Shown here in pieces: positions 17,210-26,800 of a stretch of DNA of 64,000 nt. How positions within the stretch are numbered: the first letter of the stretch is position 1; each line of letters begins with the position of its first letter. A program made the position numbers and the translations under genes. Source of the stretch: Solidesulfovibrio aerotolerans (GTDB taxonomy: Bacteria; Desulfobacterota; Desulfovibrionia; Desulfovibrionales; Desulfovibrionaceae); the NCBI RefSeq assembly GCF_009856865.1, contig NZ_WVUD01000009.1, positions 61,869 to 125,868 of the forward strand. The letters are read 5' to 3'. The notes beneath the pieces were generated by a model. The model was not told where the DNA came from. It saw only the letters and a list, made by a program, of their open reading frames with translations, and searched no databases.

Positions 17210-18022
17210 ATGGCCCTGGCCACCCTTGTCATCCCGACGTTTAATCAGGCCGAGTATCTGCCGGCCTGCGTGGACCGCTGTCTGTTCCAGACCCACCCGG
17301 AGCTGGAAATCATCATCGTTGACGGCGGCTCCACCGACGCCACCAAGGACTATCTGGCCGCCCTGCCCCGGCGCATCGCCTCGGCCACGGCCGAACCGGT
17401 GGTGCGTATGGACGAGGCCGGGGCTGTCGTTCGCGCCTCGGTGCTCACCTATCCGCAAAACCGCCGGCTTGAGATCGTGACCTTCACCGAGGATATCGGC
17501 CCCACCCGCACCTACAACGAAGGGCTGGCCCGGGCCACGGGGGAGTATTGCGCCTATGTTCCCGGCGACGACCTCCCCTATCCGCATATGGTTGAAGAAC
17601 TCATCGCCGCCCTGGAGCGGACCGGAGCCGATTTTGCCTATGCCGACCAGGACGTGCTGGAAGACGACGGCCGCATCTACCGGCGCATGACCTTCCCGGA
17701 TTTCAATTTCCGGGCCTGTCTGGCCGAGTGGCATCATCTGGGCGTGTGCCGGCTCTACCGCCGCCGCCTCCACGAGACGGTGGGCCTTATGGACGAGGCC
17801 TTCGCCAGCGCCAACGACTACGACCACTATCTGCGCTTTGCCATGGCCGGGGCGCAATTCATCCATGTGCCGCGTGTGCTTTATGGCGTTCGCCGCCACG
17901 GTCCGGCCCGGCCGACCGGTCAGCATACGCCCGCGCGCTACGCCAATCTGCTGGCCGAATCCTGTCGTCTGGCCAAGCGCGCCAGACAATTTCTCCACGA
18001 TACGGACGCGGCCCGGCCGTGA
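17210..18022 (+). CDS. Family 2 glycosyltransferase
   Basis: A 270-residue GT-A enzyme. The N-terminus TLVIPTFNQAEYLPACVDRCLFQT and nucleotide motif EIIIVDGGSTDATKDYL are classic GT2. The metal-binding acidic motif region is YVPGDDLPYPHMVEEL followed by FAYADQDVLEDDG, with the acceptor-side motif HHLGVCRLYRRRLHETVGLMDE. It is soluble, with no membrane segment. It starts 4 bp after the neuB-like gene and overlaps the next gene by a GTGA junction, so the three form an operon. Transfer of a sugar to a surface glycan is inferred; donor unknown. Confidence 0.88.
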   Translation: MALATLVIPTFNQAEYLPACVDRCLFQTHPELEIIIVDGGSTDATKDYLAALPRRIASATAEPVVRMDEAGAVVRASVLTYPQNRRLEIVTFTEDIGPTRTYNEGLARATGEYCAYVPGDDLPYPHMVEELIAALERTGADFAYADQDVLEDDGRIYRRMTFPDFNFRACLAEWHHLGVCRLYRRRLHETVGLMDEAFASANDYDHYLRFAMAGAQFIHVPRVLYGVRRHGPARPTGQHTPARYANLLAESCRLAKRARQFLHDTDAARP

Positions 18023-19263
18023 CCGACGCCGCCCCTTTGGCCGGGCTGGCCCCGGATACGCCCCAGGCCCACGCTGGCCTGAAGGCCGCCCGGGAATTGA
18101 TCCGGCGCGGCGAATGCGCCGTGGCCCTGGATGTCCTTTCCGGCCCGGATTGCCGGGACACGCCCCTGGCCCAGCTCTTGCGGGCCGATCTGCTCCTGGC
18201 CGGAAATCGGCCCGAGCCGGCCCTGGCCCTGGTTGCGGCCGTGCACCAAGCCTACGGCGACACCGGGCAGGGGCTATTGTGCGCCGGCCATGCCGCCCTG
18301 GCCCAAGGCGAGCGGGCAAAGGCCGCTGCCGCCTTTGCCCGGGCCGCCGCCGTCGCTCCCGACCGCATTGCCGCCCGGGTCAATGCCGCGGCGTTTTTTC
18401 CGCCATCGCCTGTGGCCGCCACCGCCCCGGCCGTGGCCGTCACCAGCCTGCCGCCCGGGGCCGACGCCCGCTGCCGGGCCGCCGTGGCCTCCTGGGGCGC
18501 GGCCGGCTTTTCTGCCATTGTCTCGGTCAACACCCCGGCGGAAATCACCGCCCTGGCCAAGCGGTTTCCGCAAGTCGCTTTCGTCCCCGGGGCGACAACG
18601 ACGCTGGCTGCGTTTGGCCGCCCCTACGCCGGCCTGCCGCAACTGCTGGCTGCCGGCGCGGCCACGGGTGCCGCTGTCGTCGCCGTCATAAACGCCGACC
18701 TCGTCCTGGCCGCCGGACCGGATTTCGCCGGCCGTCTGGCAATAGCGGCCACCGGCGGGGCGGTTATCGCCTGCCGGGTGGACGTGGCGGCGCACCGCAG
18801 CGCCTCGGCTGCGTCCTCGTATTATGATGTGGGATTTGATCTGTGCGCCGTGGAGGCGCGCCTGGCAGACCGCCTGGAACTCGACGGCTTTTACCTGGGC
18901 CTGCCCTGGTGGGATTACGCCCTGCCCCTGGCCGTGGTCCGGGCCGGGGGCCTGCTGCGCTTTTGTCCCGCGCCGCTTGGCCTGCACGCCGTACATGACG
19001 CGGTCTGGTCCCACCGGGCCTTTGTAACCCTTGGGCAACGTTTTGTCCGCCGCTTCTGGCCCCGGCTCGCCAGCGAACTGCTCGACGACCGGGCGGTCGA
19101 TGCCGGCATCGAAACGGTCCTGGCCGGGCTCGGCGGGCGAACGGCAACCGTATTGCGCCGCGCCCCGGACGCCGGCCTGTGGGACCGCACAGGCTTTTGC
19201 CCCCACGATCCGGGCTTCGCCGCCGCCCTGCTGCCGCTGACCGTGGTTGCCCTCCCCGACTAA
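18019..19263 (+). CDS. TPR-like / glycosyltransferase-like fusion protein
   Basis: A 414-residue protein starting with GTG inside the stop of the GT2 gene. Residues 1-125 are Ala-rich helical repeats of TPR type (AARELIRRGECAVALDVL, ALALVAAVHQAYGDTGQGLL, KAAAAFARAAAVAPD). Residues 140-414 resemble a transferase-like alpha/beta domain: VAVINADLVLAAGPDFAGRL has a possible D-x-D-like acidic site, and LDGFYLGLPWWDYALPLAVVRAG resembles the C-terminal motif of GT-A proteins. The canonical family is not recognised. Operon context suggests it acts on the same surface glycan as its neighbours. Confidence 0.6.
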   Translation: MTDAAPLAGLAPDTPQAHAGLKAARELIRRGECAVALDVLSGPDCRDTPLAQLLRADLLLAGNRPEPALALVAAVHQAYGDTGQGLLCAGHAALAQGERAKAAAAFARAAAVAPDRIAARVNAAAFFPPSPVAATAPAVAVTSLPPGADARCRAAVASWGAAGFSAIVSVNTPAEITALAKRFPQVAFVPGATTTLAAFGRPYAGLPQLLAAGAATGAAVVAVINADLVLAAGPDFAGRLAIAATGGAVIACRVDVAAHRSASAASSYYDVGFDLCAVEARLADRLELDGFYLGLPWWDYALPLAVVRAGGLLRFCPAPLGLHAVHDAVWSHRAFVTLGQRFVRRFWPRLASELLDDRAVDAGIETVLAGLGGRTATVLRRAPDAGLWDRTGFCPHDPGFAAALLPLTVVALPD

Positions 19264-19329
19264 TGCGCCGCATCACCCCAACGGCATTGCGCGTCCGTCG
19301 TGGCAACGCCCCTCCCCTTTTCCCAGTCA

Positions 19330-19376
19330 GGGAGGGTCCGGGAGGGGGTTACCCCCTCCCGGCCGCCGGAGGCATT
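19330..19376. repeat. Dispersed GC-rich intergenic repeat, copy C
   Basis: GGGAGGGTCCGGG leads into hairpin GGGAGGGGG/CCCCCTCCC (19340-19348 with 19352-19360) and GGCCGCCGGAGGCAT. The leftward EAL-GGDEF gene ends inside this element: its last residues (EEMPPAAGRG) and stop are encoded by it. It lies between convergent genes. Confidence 0.65.
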
Positions 19377-21703
19377 TCTTCACTTATACCCTGGGCCAGC
19401 CCCAGGGGCCCACGGCGGTCGCGCACCAGGGAGTTGCCGGGGCGGGATTTGGCGAATTTTTTAACGGCCGCCGCCCGCTGTCCCAGTTCGTCCATGGTCA
19501 CCGGGGCCGCAAAAGCGCAGTCGATGATGCCCATGGACAGGGTGATCAAATCAAAGCGTCCCACCCGGCCGTCGCGGCTCTGGCCTTCGATATAGCCCCG
19601 CGCCCGATCCTCAGAGCCGTACAGGGCCGGCGAGGCGGCGGCAAAGGTCTCAAGGACCGACTGGCAGACCTGCTCCACGGTTTCGCAGCGGCACAACAGC
19701 ACGAAATCGTCGCCGCCGACATGGCCCAGGAAATCATCCTCGCCGCCCTGGCTGGTGAGCGCTTCGCCCAGGATGCGGGCGGTCATGAGAATGGCCTTGT
19801 CGCCGTTTTGAAAGCCGTAGACGTCGTTATAGACCTTGAAATTGTCCAGATCGACATAGACCAGACTGGTGGCCATCCGGGCGGCCGAGCGCCGGCTGAT
19901 CTCGCGCTCGATGGCCACGTTGCCGGGCAGCCCGGTCAGCGGATTGGCCCCCTTGGCCATCTCCACCTGGACGCAGGCCAGGGCGTCGAGGATTTTTTGC
20001 ACCGACACAACGCCGGATAGCTTGCCCCGGCAGGTGACCAGGATGGGATCGTAGAGCTTGTCGCGGTCCCGGGCCATGGCTGCCTGGGCCGCCACCTCCA
20101 CCGGGGTGTCCCATTCCACGGTGAGCGGCTGGGGGTCCATGATGCGGGTGATCTCGCGGCGCAAAAACAGGGCCAGCCCGTACTGCGAGCTGAGCAGCCG
20201 GTCGAGGTGATGGCTCATGATGAGCCCCTCGGGGAAGCCGTCGCGCACCACCACCACGGCATGGGCCGCCTCTTCGGCATCAAAAAACTGTTTCACTTCG
20301 CCAACCTGGGCCGAGTGCGGCATCTGATTGGCCCGTTCCGCCAGATCGCTTATGGGCGAGGCGCACTTGAGTCCGTCAGCGGCAAGGCTTGATCCGGCGA
20401 CGATGGCCAGCCGGATGTCGTCGCCAAGGTCTGCCGGCGGCTGGGCCGGGCGGCCGAGATAAAAGCCCTGGCCAAAATGCGCGCCCAGGCGGATCAGGCA
20501 GGCCAATTCCGCTTCCGTCTCAATGCCTTCGGCCACGATGCGGCAGCCGACCTTCTCGGCAAAGGTGAGCATGGTTTCCAACAGCGCCCGTTTGACGGGA
20601 TTGGTGTCGATGCCGCGCACCAGCGACATGTCGATCTTCATGAAATCGGGCTTGATCTCGGCAATGGAGGCCAGCCCGGAATAACCCGTGCCCACATCGT
20701 CTATGGCCACGCCGTAGCCGGCATCGCGGTAGTGGTCCAATGTTCTGTGGAACAGGTTGAAATCTTTAACGCTATGGCGTTCGGTAATCTCCAGGACCAC
20801 GTCCTTGGGCTCCATACCGTACTTGTCCAAAAGCTTTCGCGTCTCGCCCGGGGTAAAGGCCGGATCGAGCATGGTGCGGGGGTGGATGTTGCAAAACAGC
20901 TTGGCCCCGTGGGTGTTCGGGGAAAAGCCCCGGATGGCCGCTTCCCGGCAGGCCTTTTCCAGGGCAAAGACCGCCCCGGCCTCTTCGGCAAAGTCAAAAA
21001 GCATGGACGGCGAAGCGAACACGCTTTCCGCCGGCCCCCGGGCCAGGGCTTCCCAGGCGAACACCGTGCCGGCGCGCAGATTGACAATGGGCTGATACAC
21101 CGACCGCACCCGGCCCAGCTCCAGGATTTCCCGGAATTCCCGCAGCATGGGCGATGTTCCCGTGCCGGCTTCGCCCCGGGCCAGACGCGAAGCCTCGCCC
21201 AGCGCCGAGGCCAGGGCCATGTCCAGTCCCGCAACCCCCTGGCTGATGACCAGGGCCGCGCCGCAGCGAATTTCCAACTCCTGGCCGGTCAGGCGGATGG
21301 CTTCGCAGCGCACGCGTCCCCGCACCTCCAGGCGCAGGGCCGCCCCGGTGCGGTCCAGGGCGTCCAGAGCCGCGCTGTTGCCGCCGAGCACCAGCAGCAC
21401 CCGCCCGGCATCCAGGCGTTCCACCAGACAGACCGGCAGTCCCGACAAACGGGTGGCCGCCGTTGAACGGACCTCATCTTCCAGGGCCACGCCCACGGCA
21501 GCGGCCACTTCAGGGCGAAACAGGCGGCGCAGCAGATAAAAATCCTGTATTTCCAGCAACACCACGCCCAAGACACCCCCCAGCCCCACATGGCCGGCGA
21601 CCATGGCCCGACGCTGCCCCCGCAACAGTTCCGGCGGCTTTGACGGCGGAGAACCCGCCCCGTCCGGGATGAAACGCTGTTCAATACGCGGTGGAAACTG
21701 CAT
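19349..21703 (-). CDS. Cyclic-di-GMP signalling protein, EAL-CBS-GGDEF
   Basis: About 784 residues. The N-terminal 200 have no clear domain. The EAL domain (about 205-445) keeps WEALARG, LFCNIHP, LEITERHS, IDDVGTGYSGL, MKID, EGIETEAE and GQGFYLGRP, so phosphodiesterase activity is plausible. A CBS pair follows (about 455-580). The C-terminal GGDEF domain has LVYVDLDNFKVYNDVYG and the signature loop HVGGDDFVLL, so the canonical Glu is Asp. Three in-frame ATGs exist; the one at 21703 has GAGGA five bases upstream and is chosen. It is cytoplasmic, with no membrane segment. The C-terminus is supplied by a dispersed repeat. Confidence 0.88.
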   Translation of the reverse strand: MQFPPRIEQRFIPDGAGSPPSKPPELLRGQRRAMVAGHVGLGGVLGVVLLEIQDFYLLRRLFRPEVAAAVGVALEDEVRSTAATRLSGLPVCLVERLDAGRVLLVLGGNSAALDALDRTGAALRLEVRGRVRCEAIRLTGQELEIRCGAALVISQGVAGLDMALASALGEASRLARGEAGTGTSPMLREFREILELGRVRSVYQPIVNLRAGTVFAWEALARGPAESVFASPSMLFDFAEEAGAVFALEKACREAAIRGFSPNTHGAKLFCNIHPRTMLDPAFTPGETRKLLDKYGMEPKDVVLEITERHSVKDFNLFHRTLDHYRDAGYGVAIDDVGTGYSGLASIAEIKPDFMKIDMSLVRGIDTNPVKRALLETMLTFAEKVGCRIVAEGIETEAELACLIRLGAHFGQGFYLGRPAQPPADLGDDIRLAIVAGSSLAADGLKCASPISDLAERANQMPHSAQVGEVKQFFDAEEAAHAVVVVRDGFPEGLIMSHHLDRLLSSQYGLALFLRREITRIMDPQPLTVEWDTPVEVAAQAAMARDRDKLYDPILVTCRGKLSGVVSVQKILDALACVQVEMAKGANPLTGLPGNVAIEREISRRSAARMATSLVYVDLDNFKVYNDVYGFQNGDKAILMTARILGEALTSQGGEDDFLGHVGGDDFVLLCRCETVEQVCQSVLETFAAASPALYGSEDRARGYIEGQSRDGRVGRFDLITLSMGIIDCAFAAPVTMDELGQRAAAVKKFAKSRPGNSLVRDRRGPLGLAQGISEEMPPAAGRG

Positions 21704-21942
21704 AAACGTCCTCAGCATGCCTTGCCTCATGGTTGTAGTACGGCGTGCCAGCCGAACCGTCCCTGTTTACGCTGCCGGCTCCCAGGCTGCGGCAGCACCG
21801 ACCAGACATTTCTGTGACGATTGGATGACGCGGCCAGCGGCAGGGGGGCACGCCCCAGTCCCGAAGCTGCCGCGGACGGCACCCCAACCCCGTCGTGCGG
21901 CCCGGCTCCCAGGAAAGCAAGTCTGTCCGTCCACTTCGTTGG

Positions 21943-21970
21943 TTGCAAAAAAATCCGTTACGGGTATGAT
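21943..21970 (+). promoter_or_regulatory. Candidate nuo operon promoter
   Basis: TTGCAA (21943-21948), a 16-bp spacer and TATGAT (21965-21970) lie about 65 bp ahead of the nuoA ATG. This is the best sigma-70-like match in the 330-base gap between the EAL-GGDEF gene and nuoA, which otherwise shows no gene. Prediction only. Confidence 0.45.
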
Positions 21971-22034
21971 CCGTTGCAATCAGACGTATCAGGCCGGCTT
22001 TGATCCGAAAACGGGTACAGCACCGCGAGGCCCC

Positions 22035-22454
22035 ATGCCGCCGACAGCCGAATTCACCCCGCTTTTGGCCCCGTTTTCCCCCTGGGAACCCGGTGCCCTG
22101 CCCCTGGTCGTGTTCGGGGCCATCGTCCTGGTTGTCATGGCCGTCATCCTCTTTCTGTCCGGCTTTCTCGTGCGCCGCCGGCCGACCCCCAGCAAGCAAC
22201 AGCCCTACGAGTGCGGCATCCGCCCCACCGGCCCGGCCCGGTTTCGCTATCCGGTGCCCTTTTTCCTCATGGCTGTTTTTTTCCTGCTCTTCGATGTGGA
22301 AACCGCCTACATCATTTCCTATGCCGTGGCCTGGCCGGAACTGGGCCTGCCCGGGTATCTGCGTCTGGCCGTTTTCGTCATCGTTTTAGGCCTTGGGCTG
22401 GTGTACGCTTGGCGCAAGGGCGGCCTGGACTGGGACGAGGAGGAAGGCTTGTGA
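22035..22454 (+). CDS. nuoA: NADH-quinone oxidoreductase subunit A
   Basis: A 139-residue membrane subunit of complex I with three transmembrane helices. The conserved loop [14 protein letters not shown], with its Cys in E-C-G, sits between helices 1 and 2, and helix 2 is [18 protein letters not shown], as in all NuoA proteins. GAGG precedes the ATG at 22035. It is first in a 12-gene operon running to nuoN, and its stop overlaps the GTG start of nuoBCD. The frame is open upstream, but that part shows no homology. Confidence 0.93.
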   Translation: MPPTAEFTPLLAPFSPWEPGALPLVVFGAIVLVVMAVILFLSGFLVRRRPTPSKQQPYECGIRPTGPARFRYPVPFFLMAVFFLLFDVETAYIISYAVAWPELGLPGYLRLAVFVIVLGLGLVYAWRKGGLDWDEEEGL

Positions 22455-24832
22455 CCGGATTTGGCGAAGGCCTGTTCAATCCCACCGACGCTGTCATCAA
22501 CTGGGCGCGCAAAAACAGCCTCTGGCCCTTTTTCTTCGGCCTGTCCTGCTGCTTTGTGGAAGAAGCCACGGCCTGGGGACCGCGTTACGACATCGCCCGG
22601 TTCGGCTCGGAGGTCTTTCGGGGTTCCCCCAGGCAAGCCGACGTGCTCATCGTCTCGGGCACGATGTTTCAAAAAATCGCCCCCGTAGCCCTTCGCCTCT
22701 ACGAACAGATGAGCGACCCCAAATGGGTCATTTCCATGGGCTCGTGCAGCAATTCCGGCGGCATGTACGACGTCTATTCCGTGGTCCAGGGCTCGGATCA
22801 GATTCTGCCCATCGACGTCTACATCCCGGGCTGCCCGCCCCGGCCCGAGGCGGTCTTTGAGGGGCTCATGCTCCTGCAAAAAAAGATCGCGGCCGGCGAA
22901 AAACCCACCCGTCCCGTGCTCCATCTGCCCGGCGGCAGCCAGGGCGGCCGGGAGGATTTCCTGGTGGACGGGGCCACCAAATGCCGCGACACGCGCGGTC
23001 CCGGCTACGCCGGCATCCCCATCCGGGGCACGGCCGCAACCGAACCCCGCTTTGCCGGCTCCCGGGCCGAGGTCATGTGGACGCCGCCCGTGCCGGGGTT
23101 GGTCTTAACGGCCGGGCAAGAGACCCTGGCTGCCGATCTGGCCGCCGTTTTCGGCGACGACGCGCGCTTAACGGACACGGTGCCCACACCGGGCGATATG
23201 CCGACCTACGTCGTGGCCCCGGCCCGGCTGCCCGAGGTGCTGGCCTATCTCAAGGAAAAAGCCCCCACCCGCTTTGAGCGGCTGGAAGATCTGACCGCCC
23301 TTGACGAAACCGCCCGGCGCGTGCCGGCCGGCCACGAAGCCACGGTGGTCTACACCCTGACCTCAATGTCCGCTGCGACCATGGTGCGCCTGACCTGCCC
23401 GCTGCCCAGCCGCGATTCCAGTCTGCCCACGGCCACGGGTGTGTGGTCCTGCGCCAACTGGTACGAGCGCGAAGCGGCCGAGATGTTTGGCCTGCGCTTT
23501 GACGGCCATCCCGATCCCCGACGCCTGCTCACCCACCGCGACTGGATCGGGCATCCGCTACGCAAGGACTACGAAGGCCGGGCCACCAGCCGGCCAGCCT
23601 TCACCCGGGCTGATTGTGAACGCCTGGAGCCTGTGGACGCGGCCGAGATTCTCGGCAGGCGGGCCGCTGCGGGCGATTATCTGCTCAATTTCGGCCCCCA
23701 CCACTACGCCACCCACGGCATCATCCGCTACGTCCTGGCCATGCGCGGCGAACGCGTCAAAGCCATGGGCATCGACATCGGCTACCACCACCGGGGCGTG
23801 GAAAAAATCGGCGAACGGCAAACCTGGCACCAGTTCATTCCCTACACCGACCGGGTGGACTATCTCTCCGGCATTGCCAACAATCTTTCCTATGTGACGG
23901 CTGTTGAGCAGTTGGCCGGCATCGCCGTGCCGCCCCGGGCGGCTTACGCGCGGGTCATGCTCTCGGAACTGTTCCGCCTGTCCAACCATCTGATGTATTT
24001 CGGCACCTTCCTTCAGGATCTGGGCATGATGAGCCCGATTTTTTATGCGCTTCGCGAACGCGAAATGGTGCTGGACATCATCGAAACCATCACCGGCGGT
24101 CGCCTGCATCCGGCCTGGCTGCGCCTGGGCGGGCTGGCTGCCGATCTGCCCGAGGGCTGGAAAGAGCAGGTGGACGCCTTCGTCAAAATTTTCCCGGGCC
24201 GGCTCAAGGAATACCACGCCGGGGTGACCAGAAATCCCATCGTGCGGGCCAGAACCAAAGGTGTTGGCGGCATTTCCGGCGCTACGGCCATCGACTGGGG
24301 CATTACCGGCCCCAATCTGCGCGCCGCCGGCGTGGCCTGGGACCGGCGCAAGGCCATGCCCTACGGGGCGTATGCCGATTTCGACTTCGACGTGCCAACG
24401 CGCGAGCATGGCGACTGCTACGACCGCTATCTCGTGCGCATGGACGAGATGGCGCAAAGCCTGCGCATCATCGAACAGGCCGCCGCCCGGATGCCGGGCG
24501 GGCGTTATTTGAGCGACGATGCCCGCTACTGCCTGCCCCAAAAGGATGCGACCCTGCGCGACATTGAAAGCCTCATCCACCATTTCGTCAATGTGACCCG
24601 TGGCCCGCGCCTGCCGGCCGGCATGGCCTACGCCGCCACGGAAGCCCCGCGCGGTGAGCAAGGCTACTGCGTCGTTTCCGACGGCGGCTGCCACGCCTAC
24701 CGCATGCGCATCCGTACCCCGGGCTTTGCCAATGTCCAGGCCCTGCCGCTTATGATCGAAGGCCTGTCTATTGCCGACTGCGTGGCCGTTTTGGCCTCTT
24801 ATGACTATATTTTGCCGGACATCGATCGATGA
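22451..24832 (+). CDS. nuoBCD: Fused NADH-quinone oxidoreductase subunits B, C and D
   Basis: A 793-residue fusion. Residues 1-200 are NuoB, with the four N2-cluster Cys in [22 protein letters not shown] and [12 protein letters not shown]. Residues 235-400 are NuoC ([40 protein letters not shown]). Residues 420-793 are NuoD ([68 protein letters not shown]), ending in the usual D-I-D-R. Together they form the quinone-site connector of complex I. Start GTG at 22451 overlaps nuoA. NuoCD fusion is common; joining all three is less so. The reading frame is uninterrupted across both junctions. Confidence 0.95.
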   Translation: MTGFGEGLFNPTDAVINWARKNSLWPFFFGLSCCFVEEATAWGPRYDIARFGSEVFRGSPRQADVLIVSGTMFQKIAPVALRLYEQMSDPKWVISMGSCSNSGGMYDVYSVVQGSDQILPIDVYIPGCPPRPEAVFEGLMLLQKKIAAGEKPTRPVLHLPGGSQGGREDFLVDGATKCRDTRGPGYAGIPIRGTAATEPRFAGSRAEVMWTPPVPGLVLTAGQETLAADLAAVFGDDARLTDTVPTPGDMPTYVVAPARLPEVLAYLKEKAPTRFERLEDLTALDETARRVPAGHEATVVYTLTSMSAATMVRLTCPLPSRDSSLPTATGVWSCANWYEREAAEMFGLRFDGHPDPRRLLTHRDWIGHPLRKDYEGRATSRPAFTRADCERLEPVDAAEILGRRAAAGDYLLNFGPHHYATHGIIRYVLAMRGERVKAMGIDIGYHHRGVEKIGERQTWHQFIPYTDRVDYLSGIANNLSYVTAVEQLAGIAVPPRAAYARVMLSELFRLSNHLMYFGTFLQDLGMMSPIFYALREREMVLDIIETITGGRLHPAWLRLGGLAADLPEGWKEQVDAFVKIFPGRLKEYHAGVTRNPIVRARTKGVGGISGATAIDWGITGPNLRAAGVAWDRRKAMPYGAYADFDFDVPTREHGDCYDRYLVRMDEMAQSLRIIEQAAARMPGGRYLSDDARYCLPQKDATLRDIESLIHHFVNVTRGPRLPAGMAYAATEAPRGEQGYCVVSDGGCHAYRMRIRTPGFANVQALPLMIEGLSIADCVAVLASYDYILPDIDR

Positions 24833-24944
24833 CGCGCTGATACGATGACGCGCCGCAACGCTTTGCCCACGCGAAAGCCCCGGATCGGCCTCCCCGGCCG
24901 GGACAACCGCCAGCTGACGCCAACGCCGGAGGCTTGATTTTCCC

Positions 24945-25445
24945 ATGTCGCCCCTGCCCACCGAACTTGAAACCGAGCTGGCCCGCCTTGTGGCCGCCGT
25001 GCCCCGCCCCCGCGAGGCCGCCGTGGACGTCATGTACGCCCTGCAACGCCACTACGGGTACCTGTGCGACGAGGCCATGCACTGCGCCGCCCGGGTTCTC
25101 GGCATGACCACCCTGGAACTCGAATCCCTGGCCACTTTTTATGACTATCTCTACCGCCGGCCCGTGGGACGCTACGTCATCCATGTCTGCGATTCGGTGG
25201 TGTGCTGGATGTTTCACCAGGATTCCATCTTCGATTATCTGTGCCGCACCCTTGGCGTGCCCCCGGGCGGCACCAGCGAGGACGGCCTTTTCACCGTGCT
25301 GCCGGCGGCCTGCATCGGCAACTGCCACAACGCCCCCACCATGCTCATAAACGGCCGCTTCTACGACAGGCTGACCCCGGAACGCATCGACGCCGTGCTG
25401 GCCGAACTGCGGGCCGGGACCGAGGAGCCGGTGCGATGCAAGTAG
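24945..25445 (+). CDS. nuoE: NADH-quinone oxidoreductase subunit E
   Basis: A 166-residue thioredoxin-fold [2Fe-2S] subunit of the NADH dehydrogenase module. N1a ligands are visible as HVCDSVVCW and later PAACIGNCHNAP. The N-terminal helical region (MYALQRHYGYLCDEAMHCAA, LESLATFYDYLYRRPVGRY) matches NuoE. GGAGG lies 15 bp ahead of the ATG. A 112-bp gap, the only sizeable one in the operon, separates it from nuoBCD; nothing is recognised in the gap. It overlaps nuoF by 10 bp. Confidence 0.94.
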   Translation: MSPLPTELETELARLVAAVPRPREAAVDVMYALQRHYGYLCDEAMHCAARVLGMTTLELESLATFYDYLYRRPVGRYVIHVCDSVVCWMFHQDSIFDYLCRTLGVPPGGTSEDGLFTVLPAACIGNCHNAPTMLINGRFYDRLTPERIDAVLAELRAGTEEPVRCK

Positions 25446-26800
25446 ATACCCCCCAAGTGCTTTTTAAAAACAGGCATCTCGGCCGCCCGGCCACCCTTGC
25501 CGAATACCGGGCCGGCGGCGGCTACGAGGCGCTTGCCGCCACCATCGGCAAGCGCACCCCGGCCGAGGTCTTGCAACTCGTTCTAGACGCCGATCTGCGC
25601 GGCCGGGGCGGGGCCGGCTTCCCGGCCGGTCGCAAATGGCAGGGTGTCCCCACCGATCACGTGGGCACGCGCTACGTGGTTGTTAATACCGACGAAATGG
25701 AACCGGGCACGTTCAAGGACCGCATCCTGGTCAACGCCGACCCGCATCTGGTCATCGAAGGCATCGTCCTTTGCGCCTATTCCATCGGAGCCAGCGAAGG
25801 TGTGTTTTTTATCCGCCCCTCGTATGAAGGCGACGCGGAACTCATCGAACAGGAATGCCGGGTGGCCCGGGAACACGGCTATCTGGGCAACAACATCCTG
25901 GGCTCGGACTTTTCCTTTGATCTGCATGTGCACCGCAGCGCCGGCCGCTACATCTGCGGCGAAGCCTCGGCCCAGATCAAAGCCATCTCAGGCCTGCGCC
26001 CCAATCCGCGCAAAGGCGGTCCGCGAACGGCCGTCAAAGGCCTGTGGGACTGCCCGACAATCGTTAATAATTTGGAAACCCTGGCCAATCTGCCGGGCAT
26101 CGTGCGAAACGGGCCGGCCTGGTTTAAAGCCCTGGCCCGCTCGGCCACGGGTTCCGGCACCAAGCTCTACAGCGTCTCCGGGCAGGTGGCCCGCCCGGGT
26201 TGCTACGAGCTGCCCATTGGCGTCACCATCCGGGAAATCATTTTTGAGCATGCCGGCGGCATGGCTCCGGGCAAGACGTTTAAGACCGTCATCCCGGGCG
26301 GTGCGTCCACGCCCTTTCTGCCCGAGGCCCTGCTCGACCTGGAAATGGATTTCGACCCCATGCGCGCCGCCGGCCAGCGCTTTGGCACCGCCTCGCTCAT
26401 GGTTTTCGACCAGGGCACCTGTCTGGTCGGGGCCACCTTGTCGCTCATGGAGTTTTTCGCCCGCGAATCCTGCGGCTGGTGCACGCCGTGCCGCGAGGGC
26501 ATTCCCGCCATCCGGGAACTGTTACGCCGCATCGAAGGCGGCCAAGGGACCGAGGAGCATATCCAGATGCTCACGGACTTGCTGCCGGTCCTCGATAAGG
26601 CCTATTGCGCCTTCGCCCCGGGCGCGGCCGAACCCGTTCGCGGCCTGCTGACGCATTTCATGAACGAAGTGAACGCCCACATCGTTCAAAAACGCTGTCC
26701 CTTTGGCAACCCGCCGCCGACCCTTCGCGGCAAGGCCTGCGGCACGCGCCCCATCCAGTTCGGCCCGACGCCCTGCCCGGAGGACCAATGCCCGATCTGA
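25436..26800 (+). CDS. nuoF: NADH-quinone oxidoreductase subunit F
   Basis: A 454-residue FMN- and NADH-binding subunit carrying cluster N3. The NADH/FMN motif GRGGAGFPAGRKWQ, VVNTDEMEPGTFKDR and the N3 ligands SCGWCTPCREG plus the later Cys in KAYCAFAPG are present. The usual motif C-G-E-E-T-A-L reads ICGEASAQIKAISG here, so the second Glu is Ala and the following loop differs. Because a Glu in this motif helps shape the dinucleotide pocket, cofactor preference may be altered. The start ATG at 25436 lies inside nuoE. A short Cys-containing C-terminal tail (FGPTPCPEDQCPI) is present. Confidence 0.94.
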   Translation: MQVDTPQVLFKNRHLGRPATLAEYRAGGGYEALAATIGKRTPAEVLQLVLDADLRGRGGAGFPAGRKWQGVPTDHVGTRYVVVNTDEMEPGTFKDRILVNADPHLVIEGIVLCAYSIGASEGVFFIRPSYEGDAELIEQECRVAREHGYLGNNILGSDFSFDLHVHRSAGRYICGEASAQIKAISGLRPNPRKGGPRTAVKGLWDCPTIVNNLETLANLPGIVRNGPAWFKALARSATGSGTKLYSVSGQVARPGCYELPIGVTIREIIFEHAGGMAPGKTFKTVIPGGASTPFLPEALLDLEMDFDPMRAAGQRFGTASLMVFDQGTCLVGATLSLMEFFARESCGWCTPCREGIPAIRELLRRIEGGQGTEEHIQMLTDLLPVLDKAYCAFAPGAAEPVRGLLTHFMNEVNAHIVQKRCPFGNPPPTLRGKACGTRPIQFGPTPCPEDQCPI

